Shown here: positions 51,982 through 60,911 of the stretch, piece by piece
Position numbering within the stretch: the stretch's first letter is position 1
Layout of the letters: every line of letters starts with the position of its first letter
Source of the DNA: Devosia crocina
GTDB taxonomy: Bacteria; Pseudomonadota; Alphaproteobacteria; Rhizobiales; Devosiaceae
DNA length: 64,000 bases
Reading direction: 5' to 3'
NCBI RefSeq assembly: GCF_900116545.1
Contig: NZ_FPCK01000001.1
Span: forward strand, 620,001 to 684,000
Made by a program: the position numbers and the translations under genes
Notes under the pieces: generated by a model
Told to the model about the DNA's origin: nothing
The model's database searches: none
What the model saw: only the letters and a program-made list of their open reading frames with translations

Positions 51982-53039
51982 CCGGAGAAAACTCCACGGC
52001 GCGAGCGCAGGATGACCAGCAGCACTATGGGAGCGCCAATAAGGGCGGTGATGGCATTGAGCGGCAGAACGCCGAATTGGCCGGGCAGGAGGGAAATGAG
52101 CTGGGCCAGAAGCGCGATTTCGGCGCCCAGGACAATGGTTGCGGGAACAAGGAGCCGATGGTCGGAGGTTCTGAAAAGCGCGCGGGCCGTGTGCGGTATG
52201 GCAATGCCCAGAAACCCTATGGGGCCGCAAAAGGCGGTGACGGCTCCGGCAAGAAGCGAGGCGCTGCCCATGGTGACGAGCCTCATGAGGGCTGTGTTTA
52301 GGCCCATGGAGCGCGCGTAGTTTTCGCCTAGAAGCAGGGCGTTGAGCTGCTTGATCGAGAGCAGGCCAATGCCGAGGCCAAGAGCGATGACGGGCACGAG
52401 AACCTGAAGCTGGGTCCAGGTGACAGCGCTAAAGGAGCCAAATCCCCAGGCCGTCCAGCGTTCGAGCTGATAGGGCGCAGCGCCGGCAATAAGAACGGTA
52501 ACGAAGGCGGAGATGGCATAGCCGACCATCAGGCCGAAGATGAGAACGGTGGCAGCGCTTTTGAGGCGCGCGGCAATGGCAAGGGTCGGGACAAGAACAA
52601 GGAGGCCGCCGAGGGTGGCCGCTCCCACGACAATGAAGCCGTCGCTCCAGCCCATGCCGCTGGCGAGAAACGTGCCGATGGCGCTGCCCGAGGCAAGCAC
52701 GACCAAGGCAACCCCAAGGCTCGCTCCGGAGGTGACGCCCAGAACAAAGGGATCGGCGAGCGGATTGCGAAGAAGGGTCTGCATCTGCAGTCCGGCAACG
52801 CCCAGCGCGGCGCCCGCAAGGCAGGCGGTCAGGGCGCGGGGGAGCCGGATGCCGAGGATGATGTCGTGATCCGGATGGCCCGGCGGCAATTGGCCAAGGA
52901 CGGCATCGAAGACGGAAGAAAAGGGAATCGCAGTCGAGCCAAGCGCAATGGCGGCAAGGAGGGTAAGCACCAGCAACGCCGCGCAAAGGCCAAGGATCAC
53001 TTCCGGGCGAAGGCCGAACTCATGGTGCTCCAAAGACAT
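51978..53039 (-). CDS. btuC: FecCD-family ABC permease, BtuC-like
   Basis: The 353-residue protein has about ten TM helices and family motifs RLPRALTACLAGAALGVAGLQMQTLLRNPLADPFVLGVTSGAS and FCGPIGFLGIAIPHTARAL. It is the first gene of the corrinoid transport operon. The ATG at 53039 is chosen over a GTG at 53063. The 390-bp region upstream has no cobalamin riboswitch. Confidence 0.85.
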   Translation of the reverse strand: MSLEHHEFGLRPEVILGLCAALLVLTLLAAIALGSTAIPFSSVFDAVLGQLPPGHPDHDIILGIRLPRALTACLAGAALGVAGLQMQTLLRNPLADPFVLGVTSGASLGVALVVLASGSAIGTFLASGMGWSDGFIVVGAATLGGLLVLVPTLAIAARLKSAATVLIFGLMVGYAISAFVTVLIAGAAPYQLERWTAWGFGSFSAVTWTQLQVLVPVIALGLGIGLLSIKQLNALLLGENYARSMGLNTALMRLVTMGSASLLAGAVTAFCGPIGFLGIAIPHTARALFRTSDHRLLVPATIVLGAEIALLAQLISLLPGQFGVLPLNAITALIGAPIVLLVILRSRRGVFSG

Positions 53040-53194
53040 TGTCCATTTGCCGCGCTTGATCACCTAGGTCTATGGCCGAGATTGCGCAGAGAAGCAAACC
53101 GGCGGACGAGCTACAGGCGGTCTGAACGCGCACTTTTCAGAACCGCGACACGTTTTTTCGCGCCTTATTGGAAGAAAACCCGGCTGGTCAACGT

Positions 53195-53226
53195 ATACAT
53201 GACGTGCGATGGAGCACGTCATGTAT
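53195..53226. other. 13-bp perfect inverted repeat in a 390-bp gene-free region
   Basis: The arms ATACATGACGTGC and GCACGTCATGTAT flank a 6-base loop. The region 53040-53429 holds no gene and no riboswitch was recognised. It could be an operator or a structured leader. Confidence 0.5.
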
Positions 53227-53429
53227 TTCAGAGCAGCAGGGCAGTTTATGTGCCGAACTGATTCACTAAAATCCGTTCGGCAAGGTGTTTGTCACAGCTT
53301 TGTCGAGCTTGTGTGACTATTCCGAGCGTTCTGGACAATTGCGCTCCTGAAAAAACTGGGCTTTTGTGTGGCCCAAGCCTTCCGAGGGATTTGTGAGAAG
53401 GCGCCTATTCAGGAACGGAGAGAACGTTA

Positions 53430-55007
53430 ATGCACACTTCACTGACTCGCATTGCCGCTGCGCTCGTCGCGTCGACCATGCTCGCCGGTGTGGCCAATGC
53501 CGAGACCATTCGCTGGGCTCGCTCCTCGGATGCCCTTACCCTTGATCCGCACTCGCAGAACCAGGGTAACACCCACACACTCGCTCACCACATCTATGAA
53601 ACGCTGCTCGAGCGCGACAATGACGGTAATCTGCAGCCGCGCCTCGCCACTGAATGGGCGCTCAAGGAAGGCGATGACACCGTGTGGGTGTTCAAGCTGC
53701 GCGAAGGCGTGAAATTCCACAACGGCAACGACTTCACCGCCGAAGACGTGGTGTATTCCATCGAGCGCGCCAAGAGCGAGTTCTCGAACATGCGCCAGCT
53801 GCATGCCGAAGTGGAATCGGTGACCGCGGTCGACGACTATACCGTCGAGTTCCAGATGGAAGGGCCCTCGCTCATCTATCCGAACAACCTGACCAACACT
53901 TTCATCATGGACAAGACCTGGTCGGACGAAAACGATCTGGCGACGGTCCAGGATTTTGCCAGCGGCGCGACCAACCACGCCGTTCTCAACACCAATGGCA
54001 CCGGCCCCTACACGCTCGAATCGCGCGAAGTGGACGTGCGGACAGTGCTGGCGCTCAACGAAGGCTGGTGGGGCGAGACCCCGGCGGTGACCGAGATACA
54101 CTATCTCACCATCGCCGATGCACAGACTCGGATCTCGGCCCTGCTTTCGGGTGAAGTCGATATCGTCCAGGACGTGCCGCCGCAGGATATTCAGCGCCTG
54201 TCCAACACCGAAGGCTTCAAGATCGAAACGGGTCCGGAAAACCGCTTCATCCATTTCGGCTACAAGTTCGGCGACGAGCCGCTGGCCTCGTCCAACATCA
54301 CCGACAGCAATCCCTTCAACAACCCGCTGGTCCGCGAAGCCATGGAACTGGTGCTCGACCGCGACGCCATCCAGCAGGTGGTGATGCGTGGCCAGTCGAT
54401 TCCGACGGGTATCCCCAACCCGCCTTTCGTGGCTGGCTGGACCGAAGAGCTCGACGCCTATCCGGCTCCCGATGTGGAACGTGCCCGCGAACTGATGGCC
54501 GAAGCCGGCTATCCCGATGGCTTCTCGGTGACGCTCGACACGCCGAACAATCGCTATATCAACGATGAAGCGATCTCGACCGCTTATGTGGGCATGCTCG
54601 GGCAGATCGGCATCAACGTGACGCTGGCGTCCCGCCCGGTTGCCGAGCACAGCCCGCTGATCCTGGCTAACCAGTCCGATTTCTATCTGCTCGGCTGGGG
54701 CGTTCCGACCTTTGACAGCGCCTATGTCTTCAACGACCTGGTCCATACCAAGACCGACGAACTCGGCACCTATAATGTCGGGCTCTATTCCAACCCGGAA
54801 CTGGACGAGAAGATCGTTTCGCTCAACGTCGAAAGCGACCAGGCGACCCGCGATGCGACCGTTGCCGAAATCTGGGAAGTGGTGAAGGCCGACCGCGTGC
54901 TGCTGCCGGTGCATAACCAGGTGCTCGCCTATGCCATGCGCGAAGGCGTGACCCTGCCGGTGCAACCGGAGAACCAGCCGCATATGACTTCGGTCACATT
55001 CGACTAA
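53430..55007 (+). CDS. ABC transporter substrate-binding protein, peptide type (family 5)
   Basis: The 525-residue periplasmic protein has a signal peptide (TRIAAALVASTMLAGVANAE) and SBP_bac_5 motifs: LTLDPHSQNQGNTHTLAHHIYETLLERD, VKFHNGNDFTAEDVVYSIERA, IQRLSNT-type strands and NNPLVREAMELVLDRDAIQQVV. It probably binds peptides or a related amphipathic ligand. It heads an operon with two permeases, a fused double ATPase and a TetR gene, and is followed by a stem-loop. Confidence 0.9.
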   Translation: MHTSLTRIAAALVASTMLAGVANAETIRWARSSDALTLDPHSQNQGNTHTLAHHIYETLLERDNDGNLQPRLATEWALKEGDDTVWVFKLREGVKFHNGNDFTAEDVVYSIERAKSEFSNMRQLHAEVESVTAVDDYTVEFQMEGPSLIYPNNLTNTFIMDKTWSDENDLATVQDFASGATNHAVLNTNGTGPYTLESREVDVRTVLALNEGWWGETPAVTEIHYLTIADAQTRISALLSGEVDIVQDVPPQDIQRLSNTEGFKIETGPENRFIHFGYKFGDEPLASSNITDSNPFNNPLVREAMELVLDRDAIQQVVMRGQSIPTGIPNPPFVAGWTEELDAYPAPDVERARELMAEAGYPDGFSVTLDTPNNRYINDEAISTAYVGMLGQIGINVTLASRPVAEHSPLILANQSDFYLLGWGVPTFDSAYVFNDLVHTKTDELGTYNVGLYSNPELDEKIVSLNVESDQATRDATVAEIWEVVKADRVLLPVHNQVLAYAMREGVTLPVQPENQPHMTSVTFD

Positions 55008-55022
55008 CAGGCTGAAATCCCG

Positions 55023-55056
55023 GGCCGCCGCACGACGTCAGAGTTTTGCGGCGGCC
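55023..55056 (+). other. Intercistronic stem-loop after the peptide-binding protein
   Basis: Ten-base arms (GGCCGCCGCA / TGCGGCGGCC) flank a 14-base loop, 16 bp after the stop codon. There is no T run; it may boost expression of the binding protein relative to the permeases. Confidence 0.5.
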
Positions 55057-55175
55057 TGCCATCCTAAGCGCCATCCGATCTTCGTGACCGGCCGGCCGCG
55101 CTTTGGTTATTTCTGGCGCGTGACCTTATCCTGAAAACCGCAATCGCTTCGGGAGGCACGCTGTAAGGGGCGCCC

Positions 55176-56156
55176 ATGCTCGCCTTTATTGCACGACGGC
55201 TACTGCAATCCGTCATCGTCATGCTTGTCGTGGCGTTTATCGCCTTCCTCGTCTTCCGCTATGTCGGCGATCCCTTGGCCAACCTGCTCAGCCAGGATGC
55301 CACGATGGCCGACTATGAGCAGGCACGCGAACGTCTCGGGCTCAACCAGCCGTTCTATATCCAGTTCTTCAACTTCGTGATCAATGCCCTGCAGGGCCAG
55401 TTCGGCGTGTCCTATCGCCTGCAGCAGCCGGTCAGCCAATTGATCCTCGAGCGTTTGCCCGCAACCATCGAGCTTGCCGTCGCCTCCTCGATCATCGCTC
55501 TCGTTTTCGGTGTCATGCTCGGCATCTACACAGCCCTGCGCCAGCGCGCCTTTTCGACGGGCGTGATCATGACGCTGTCGCTGATCGGGGTTTCCTTGCC
55601 GACATTTCTGATCGGCATCGGGCTCATCTATGTGTTTGCAGTCGAGCTCAAATGGCTGCCCTCCTTCGGGCGCGGCGACGTGGTGCAGATCGGCTGGTGG
55701 CGAACGGGTCTGCTTACCCAATCGGGATTGCGCTCGCTGATCCTGCCCGCCATCACCCTGTCGCTGTTTCAGCTCACGCTGATCATGCGCCTCGTGCGGG
55801 CCGAGATGCTCGAGGTCATGCGCACCGACTATATCCGCTTCGCCAAGGCCCGCGGCCTGAGCAAGAGGGCAATCAATTTCGGCCATGCGCTCAAGAACAC
55901 CATGGTGCCCGTCATCACCATCACCGGCTTGCAGCTCGGTTCGGTGATCGCCTTCGCCATCATCACCGAAACGGTGTTCCAGTGGCCGGGCGTGGGCTCG
56001 CTCTTCGTCAATTCGGTGGCTGCTGTCGATGTGCCCGTGATGGCCGCCTATCTCGTCTTCGTCGCGCTGGTCTTTGTGATCATCAATCTCGTCGTAGACA
56101 TCTTGTACTTCATCGTCGATCCGCGGCTGCGCGACGGCGCCAGATCTGGGAGGTAA
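55176..56156 (+). CDS. ABC transporter permease, DppB-like
   Basis: The 326-residue permease has six TM helices starting FIARRLLQSVIVMLVVAFIAFLVFRYVGDP and the EAA loop YIRFAKARGLSKRAINFGHALKNTMVPVI. It is followed 4 bp later by the DppC-like permease. The ribosome site AAGGGG precedes the ATG. Confidence 0.9.
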   Translation: MLAFIARRLLQSVIVMLVVAFIAFLVFRYVGDPLANLLSQDATMADYEQARERLGLNQPFYIQFFNFVINALQGQFGVSYRLQQPVSQLILERLPATIELAVASSIIALVFGVMLGIYTALRQRAFSTGVIMTLSLIGVSLPTFLIGIGLIYVFAVELKWLPSFGRGDVVQIGWWRTGLLTQSGLRSLILPAITLSLFQLTLIMRLVRAEMLEVMRTDYIRFAKARGLSKRAINFGHALKNTMVPVITITGLQLGSVIAFAIITETVFQWPGVGSLFVNSVAAVDVPVMAAYLVFVALVFVIINLVVDILYFIVDPRLRDGARSGR

Positions 56157-56160
56157 GGTC

Positions 56161-57120
56161 GTGACCGATCTACCCCATTCCCCCGAGCAGCCGGTTCCTG
56201 CTGCCAAGGCCTCGCGCTGGAAGACCTTTATCCGGTCCGATATCGTCTGGTCCTACCGCCGCTCGCCGGTGACGATCACTGCCTCCATCGTCGCCCTGCT
56301 GCTTGTGTTCATGGCGATCTTTGCGCCCTGGATCGCGCCCTATAATCCGTTCAATCCAGCAACCCTGAACCTGATGGATGGCTTTACGCCGCCCAATTCG
56401 AACTCGATGGGCGGGCGCTATTTCGTGCTCGGCACCGATAGTCAGGGGCGTGACGTGCTCTCCACCATTATGCATGGTTCGCGCGTGTCCCTGTTCGTCG
56501 GCGCAATGGCGACGCTGTTTGCCATGGTGATGGGGGTCGGGCTCGGTCTTGTTGCCGGCTATGTCGGTGGCATCTGGGACGCGGTGATCATGCGCGTCTG
56601 CGACGTGCAGCTTTCGTTTCCGGCCATCCTGATCGCGCTCCTGATCTTCGGGGTCGCGCGGGGCATCATTCCGCCGAACCAGCAGGAAGGCGCGGCCATC
56701 TGGGTCCTGATCATCGCCATCGGGCTTGCCAATTGGGCCCAGTTCGCCCGCACGGTGCGCGGTGCAACCATGGTCGAGCGGCAAAAGGACTATGTGGCAG
56801 CTGCCCGTATCCTGGGCGTCAATCCGTTCATCATCCTGTTGCGCCATGTGCTGCCCAATGTGGTGGGTCCGGTGCTGGTGATCGGCACGATCGGGCTGGC
56901 GCTCGCCATTATCGAGGAAGCAACGCTGTCCTATCTCGGCGTCGGCGTGCCTCCGACCCAGCCTTCGCTCGGAACGCTGATCCGTATTGGCCAGCAGTTC
57001 CTGTTTTCCGGCGAGTGGTGGATCCTGCTCTTTCCCGCCATCACGCTGGTGCTGCTCGCACTTTCGGTCAACCTCCTCGGTGACTGGCTGCGCGATGCCC
57101 TCAACCCGAAGTTGCGCTGA
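56161..57120 (+). CDS. ABC transporter permease, DppC-like
   Basis: The 319-residue permease has a cytoplasmic N-terminus, TM1 (ITASIVALLLVFMAIFAPWIAPYNP), the DppC-type GTDSQGRDVLSTIM block and the EAA loop DYVAAARILGVNPFIILLRHVLPNVVGPV. The GTG start at 56161 is preceded by GGGAGGTAAGG. Its stop shares one base with the ATPase start. Confidence 0.9.
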   Translation: MTDLPHSPEQPVPAAKASRWKTFIRSDIVWSYRRSPVTITASIVALLLVFMAIFAPWIAPYNPFNPATLNLMDGFTPPNSNSMGGRYFVLGTDSQGRDVLSTIMHGSRVSLFVGAMATLFAMVMGVGLGLVAGYVGGIWDAVIMRVCDVQLSFPAILIALLIFGVARGIIPPNQQEGAAIWVLIIAIGLANWAQFARTVRGATMVERQKDYVAAARILGVNPFIILLRHVLPNVVGPVLVIGTIGLALAIIEEATLSYLGVGVPPTQPSLGTLIRIGQQFLFSGEWWILLFPAITLVLLALSVNLLGDWLRDALNPKLR

Positions 57121-58760
57121 TGACCGAACCTGTTCTTTCCATCAGGAATCTCGTCGTCGAGTTTCCTTTTCATGACGAAACCTTCCGGGCCGTGGATGGT
57201 GTGTCTATCGACATCATGCCGGGCGAGGTCGTCGGGGTGGTCGGTGAATCGGGCGCAGGCAAGTCCATGACCGGCTCGGCCGTGATCGGGCTCATCGAGC
57301 GGCCGGGTCACATTGCGAGCGGGGAAATCCGCCTCAAGGGCGAGCGCATCGACAATTTGCCCGAAGCGGATCGCGCCAGGCTGCGCGGCAAGCGGATCGG
57401 CATGGTGTTCCAGGATCCGCTGACCAGCCTCAACCCACTCTACACGGTGGGGCAGCAGCTGATCGAAACCATTCGCACGCATTTGCCGCTCAGCGAAGCG
57501 CAAGCGCGGCAAAAGGCGATCGACCTGCTTTCCGAAGCCGGGATTCCCAAGGCGGGGGAACGCATCGACTCCTATCCGCATCAGTTTTCAGGCGGCATGC
57601 GGCAGCGCGTGGTGATCGCTCTCGCCATAGCGGCCGAGCCTGAGCTGATCATTGCCGACGAGCCGACTTCGGCGCTCGACGTCTCGGTGCAGGCTCAGGT
57701 CATCAAGGTTCTGAAAAAGCTCTGCTCCAATCATGGCGCGGCGGTGATGCTGATCACGCACGACATGGGCGTGATCGCACAGACGGCCGACCGGCTGGTG
57801 GTGATGCATCACGGCACGGTTGTCGAAACCGGCACTGTGGGCGACATCATCCGCCGCCCGCGCGAGCCCTATACGATCAAGCTGATCGACTCGATCCCGA
57901 CCATCAAGCGGGGAGAGGGCGAGATCATCGCCGCACCTGCGGCTAATGACGAAGGGGCTTACGTCACGGTCAACCAGCTGGTGCGCGATTTCGAGATCGG
58001 GCGCGGCAGTTTCACCAAGCTCCTGCCAGGCAAGGTCGAGGTGTTTCGCGCCGTCAACGAGGTGAGCTTCACCATTCCCAGGGGCAAGACCTTTGGGCTT
58101 GTGGGGGAATCGGGCTCGGGCAAATCCACCTGCGCCAAGATGATCGTCGGGCTCACGCGACCAACCTCGGGCCAGATCCTGGTCGATGGTCATGATATCT
58201 GGGCGGGCGGTGCGGGGCATCAGGAACGCCGCAAGCGCGTGCAGATGATCTTCCAGGACCCTTATGCAAGCCTCAACCCGCGCTGGCGGGTGCGCGACAT
58301 CATTGCCGAACCGATGCGGACGCTGGGCATTGCCCGCAATAGGACCGAGGTCGAGCAGCGCGTTGCCGAACTGCTGCGCAAGGTGCGGCTCGATCCGAGC
58401 GTCATGCGCAAGTTTCCGCACGAGTTTTCGGGCGGGCAGCGCCAGCGCATCGCCATCGCGCGCGCCCTATCGAGTCAACCGGCCTTTATCGTCTGCGACG
58501 AGCCGACATCGGCGCTCGACGTTTCGGTGCAGGCGCAGGTGCTGGATCTGATGAGCGAACTGCAGGCCGAATATGGGCTGACTTATCTCCTGATCAGCCA
58601 CAACCTTGCAGTGGTGCGGCAGATGTCGAGCGCGGTCGGTGTGCTGCACAACGGTGTCCTGGTGGAAAACGGCCCCACCGACGCCATCTTCGACAATCCG
58701 CAGGCGGATTACACGAAGATGCTGCTCGATGCGGTGCCCGACATTTCCAAGGTCGCCTGA
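57120..58760 (+). CDS. Fused double ABC ATPase (DppD-DppF in one chain)
   Basis: The 546-residue protein contains two full ATPase domains: first with Walker A GESGAGKS, signature FSGGMRQRV and Walker B LIIADEPTSALD; second with Walker A GESGSGKST, signature FSGGQRQRI and Walker B FIVCDEPTSALD. It replaces the separate DppD and DppF subunits, a common fusion. It starts one base inside the permease stop. Confidence 0.93.
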   Translation: MTEPVLSIRNLVVEFPFHDETFRAVDGVSIDIMPGEVVGVVGESGAGKSMTGSAVIGLIERPGHIASGEIRLKGERIDNLPEADRARLRGKRIGMVFQDPLTSLNPLYTVGQQLIETIRTHLPLSEAQARQKAIDLLSEAGIPKAGERIDSYPHQFSGGMRQRVVIALAIAAEPELIIADEPTSALDVSVQAQVIKVLKKLCSNHGAAVMLITHDMGVIAQTADRLVVMHHGTVVETGTVGDIIRRPREPYTIKLIDSIPTIKRGEGEIIAAPAANDEGAYVTVNQLVRDFEIGRGSFTKLLPGKVEVFRAVNEVSFTIPRGKTFGLVGESGSGKSTCAKMIVGLTRPTSGQILVDGHDIWAGGAGHQERRKRVQMIFQDPYASLNPRWRVRDIIAEPMRTLGIARNRTEVEQRVAELLRKVRLDPSVMRKFPHEFSGGQRQRIAIARALSSQPAFIVCDEPTSALDVSVQAQVLDLMSELQAEYGLTYLLISHNLAVVRQMSSAVGVLHNGVLVENGPTDAIFDNPQADYTKMLLDAVPDISKVA

Positions 58761-58770
58761 GGAGGTGTCG

Positions 58771-59379
58771 ATGATGAAGCCCACCGAAGCACAACGGCGC
58801 CGGCACATCATCGACAGCACCATCGCGGTTCTCGTGCGCGACGGGGTGGAGGGCACTTCGCTCTCGCGCGTAGCGGGTGAGGCAGGGGTGGCCAAGGGCA
58901 TCATCTGCTACTACTTCTCGAGCAAGGACGGCCTCTATGATGCCGTGCTTGCCAGTGTCCGGGAGCGCATGGTGAACGCCGTGCTGGCCGACGCGGAAGC
59001 GTTGGATGATCCGTGGCAGCGTATCTGCACCTTCGTCACGGCGCATTTGCGCTATGTGCGGCGCCACCGCGCCGGCCTCCTAGCCCTGCGGCACCTCGCC
59101 GCAACGCGTGCCGGAGGCTCGGAAGTGTCTGATCACCTGGCAGTGTGGCGCGAACAAAAAGCCTGGCTTGCCGCAACGCTGACCGAGGGTCAGGAGAGCG
59201 GCGCCTTCCGGTCCTTCGATACGGTCGTGGTTGCGACCGCAATTTCAGGTGCTCTGGAAAGCGGGCTATTGCAATGGGCACACAATCCGGCACTCGATCT
59301 CGACCGCTATGCGCGGCAATTGCTTGACCTTTTCGAGCCGGGGATCTGTGAAGCGCTCGATGAGCGAAGGTTTGCTTGA
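58771..59379 (+). CDS. TetR family regulator
   Basis: The 202-residue protein has a TetR HTH (IIDSTIAVLVRDGVEGTSLSRVAGEAGVAKGIICYYFSSKDGLYDAVL) and a BetI-like C-terminal domain. The ATG at 58771 follows a perfect GGAGGTG site; the frame extends upstream into the ATPase gene. Located in the operon, it probably regulates the transporter. BetI-type choline-sulfate regulation is possible but the genes for choline oxidation are absent. Confidence 0.87.
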   Translation: MMKPTEAQRRRHIIDSTIAVLVRDGVEGTSLSRVAGEAGVAKGIICYYFSSKDGLYDAVLASVRERMVNAVLADAEALDDPWQRICTFVTAHLRYVRRHRAGLLALRHLAATRAGGSEVSDHLAVWREQKAWLAATLTEGQESGAFRSFDTVVVATAISGALESGLLQWAHNPALDLDRYARQLLDLFEPGICEALDERRFA

Positions 59380-59403
59380 GGTCATCCCAACCTGGCAGGA
59401 AGC

Positions 59404-59460
59404 ACCCCCTGATCCGGCGCGATGCGCCACCTTCTTCCCATGAGAGAGAAGAACAGAAGG
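59404..59460. repeat. Intergenic palindromic repeat, rhizobial type
   Basis: It contains CCCCCTGATCCGGCGC, gat and GCGCC arms, and a TTCTTC/GAAGAA inverted repeat, as in the CCTGATCCGGC...CACCTTCTTCCC repeats of Hyphomicrobiales. The rest of 59380-59617 holds no gene. Confidence 0.5.
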
Positions 59461-59617
59461 CGGATCGCGCGTGGCGGGAGGCAAGCGATGGGGCCTGAAG
59501 CGCCATGCCTTCTGACTTCTTCGTCATTTCAGGGGCCAAGGCGCCGTTAAGGCGCTCAGAAAGCAAAAAGTGCGATGCTTTCTGGAAGCTTCTCGCCATT
59601 CCTTCCGTATATAGTGC

Positions 59618-60136
59618 ATGAACCCGAAAAAGCCCCGCAAGGCAGATGTCATGAGCGAGTTGCCGGCCCTGCGCCGCTACGCGCTCAGTTTGACGCGCGA
59701 TCCGGGCAATGCGGAGGATCTGGTGCATGATGCCCTGGTGAGGGCCATGGAGCGCAGCGCCAGCTATGACCCCGCGGGAAACCTGCGGGGCTGGTTGATG
59801 TCGATCGTCCATAATCTGCATATCGATCGGGTGCGATCGGGCAAGAGCGCAGCCGGGCGCGATCGCGATTATGCCGCCCAGTCGCCGGAGAACCTTGCGC
59901 CCAGCCAACTTGACAGCGTGCGCCTGCAACAGGTGCGGCGCGCCTTCGATCTTTTGCCTGACGAGCAGCGCGAGGCGATGCATCTCGTGACCATCGAGGG
60001 GCTGAGTTATGACGAGGCCGCCGCAGTGCTCGGCGTGCCTTCGGGCACGGTGATGTCGCGTGTGTCGCGTGGACGGGAAGCTTTGCGGCGCTGGGAAAGC
60101 GCTCCAGCGCTCAGATTGATCAAAGGAGGCGAATGA
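59618..60136 (+). CDS. ECF-type RNA polymerase sigma factor
   Basis: The 172-residue protein has sigma region 2 (AEDLVHDALVRAMERSASYDPAGNLRGWLMSIVHNLHIDRVR) and region 4 (LPDEQREAMHLVTIEGLSYDEAAAVLGVPSGTVMSRVSRGREALRR). The annotated ATG lacks a ribosome site; the ATG at 59651, preceded by AAGG, may be the real start. Its stop overlaps the anti-sigma start (ATGA). It is not EcfG, because the anti-sigma gene and neighbours differ. Confidence 0.88.
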   Translation: MNPKKPRKADVMSELPALRRYALSLTRDPGNAEDLVHDALVRAMERSASYDPAGNLRGWLMSIVHNLHIDRVRSGKSAAGRDRDYAAQSPENLAPSQLDSVRLQQVRRAFDLLPDEQREAMHLVTIEGLSYDEAAAVLGVPSGTVMSRVSRGREALRRWESAPALRLIKGGE

Positions 60137-60900
60137 TGCGCCGAATTGACCCTGTCGATCCCCTGGAACTGGCGGCTTATGTCGATGACCAGCTCGATGT
60201 GTCGCGGCGCATCGAAATCGAGCACTGGCTGTCGCTTCATCCCGAGACGGCTGCGCAGGTCATGAGCGATCTGCGTATGCGCGACGAGTTGCGGCTTGCG
60301 CTTGCCGGCGATGAGGTTTCGCCCAAGCCCGCCACAACGGACATGGCGCGGCGGCTGGAAGGACGGCTGCAGCGTGGGCAAGTGTTTCGCCGGGTGCGGC
60401 CCCTGGCTGCCGCGTCCTTTCTTCTTGCTGCCGGCTGGGTTGCCCATGCGCAGCTGGCGGGCACGTCGCTGGCCCATGCGTCGAGCTCGGTGCCCGACTA
60501 TGTGACGGCTGCCGTCGAGGCCCATCATATCACCGCCTTACGTGCTGGCATGCATTCGCAGCCAGGCATCACCGACTATGATCCGGCCGAGCTTCTCGCC
60601 GAAACCGCAATCCGCATGCCAAGCCTGCCCGGTGGATGGCGCGTGACCGACGTTCAGGTCTATCCCTCCGATTTCGGGCCCAGCGTCGAGCTGGCAGTGG
60701 AAACGGAGGAACTCGGCTCGGTCTCGGTGTTCGCGGCGCGGCCCGGGCAATTCGTCGTCATGCATCCGTCCACGCGGCATGTGGACGACACCACCACCGC
60801 TTATTGGCAATTCGGCGACATCGCCTATGCACTGGTCGCCAATGCGCCGCCGGGCGCGGTCGCCCGATCGGCCGATACCCTCTTCAATTCCCTTTACTGA
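60133..60900 (+). CDS. Anti-sigma factor, single-pass membrane protein
   Basis: The 255-residue protein has an N-terminal helical region (ELAAYVDDQLDVSRRIEIEHWLSLHPETAAQVMSDLRMRDELRLA), the anti-sigma domain without the usual HxxxCxxC zinc motif, a TM helix (VRPLAAASFLLAAGWVAHA) near residue 100 and a periplasmic domain. It is coupled to the sigma gene by a 4-bp overlap, with AAAGGAGG before the ATG. The periplasmic part may sense an envelope signal. Confidence 0.8.
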   Translation: MMRRIDPVDPLELAAYVDDQLDVSRRIEIEHWLSLHPETAAQVMSDLRMRDELRLALAGDEVSPKPATTDMARRLEGRLQRGQVFRRVRPLAAASFLLAAGWVAHAQLAGTSLAHASSSVPDYVTAAVEAHHITALRAGMHSQPGITDYDPAELLAETAIRMPSLPGGWRVTDVQVYPSDFGPSVELAVETEELGSVSVFAARPGQFVVMHPSTRHVDDTTTAYWQFGDIAYALVANAPPGAVARSADTLFNSLY

Positions 60901-60911
60901 CGGAGACTCTT

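Noticed and set aside
53439..54983. 514-residue ORF antisense to the peptide-binding protein
   Set aside because: It mirrors codon bias of a real gene and has no domain.
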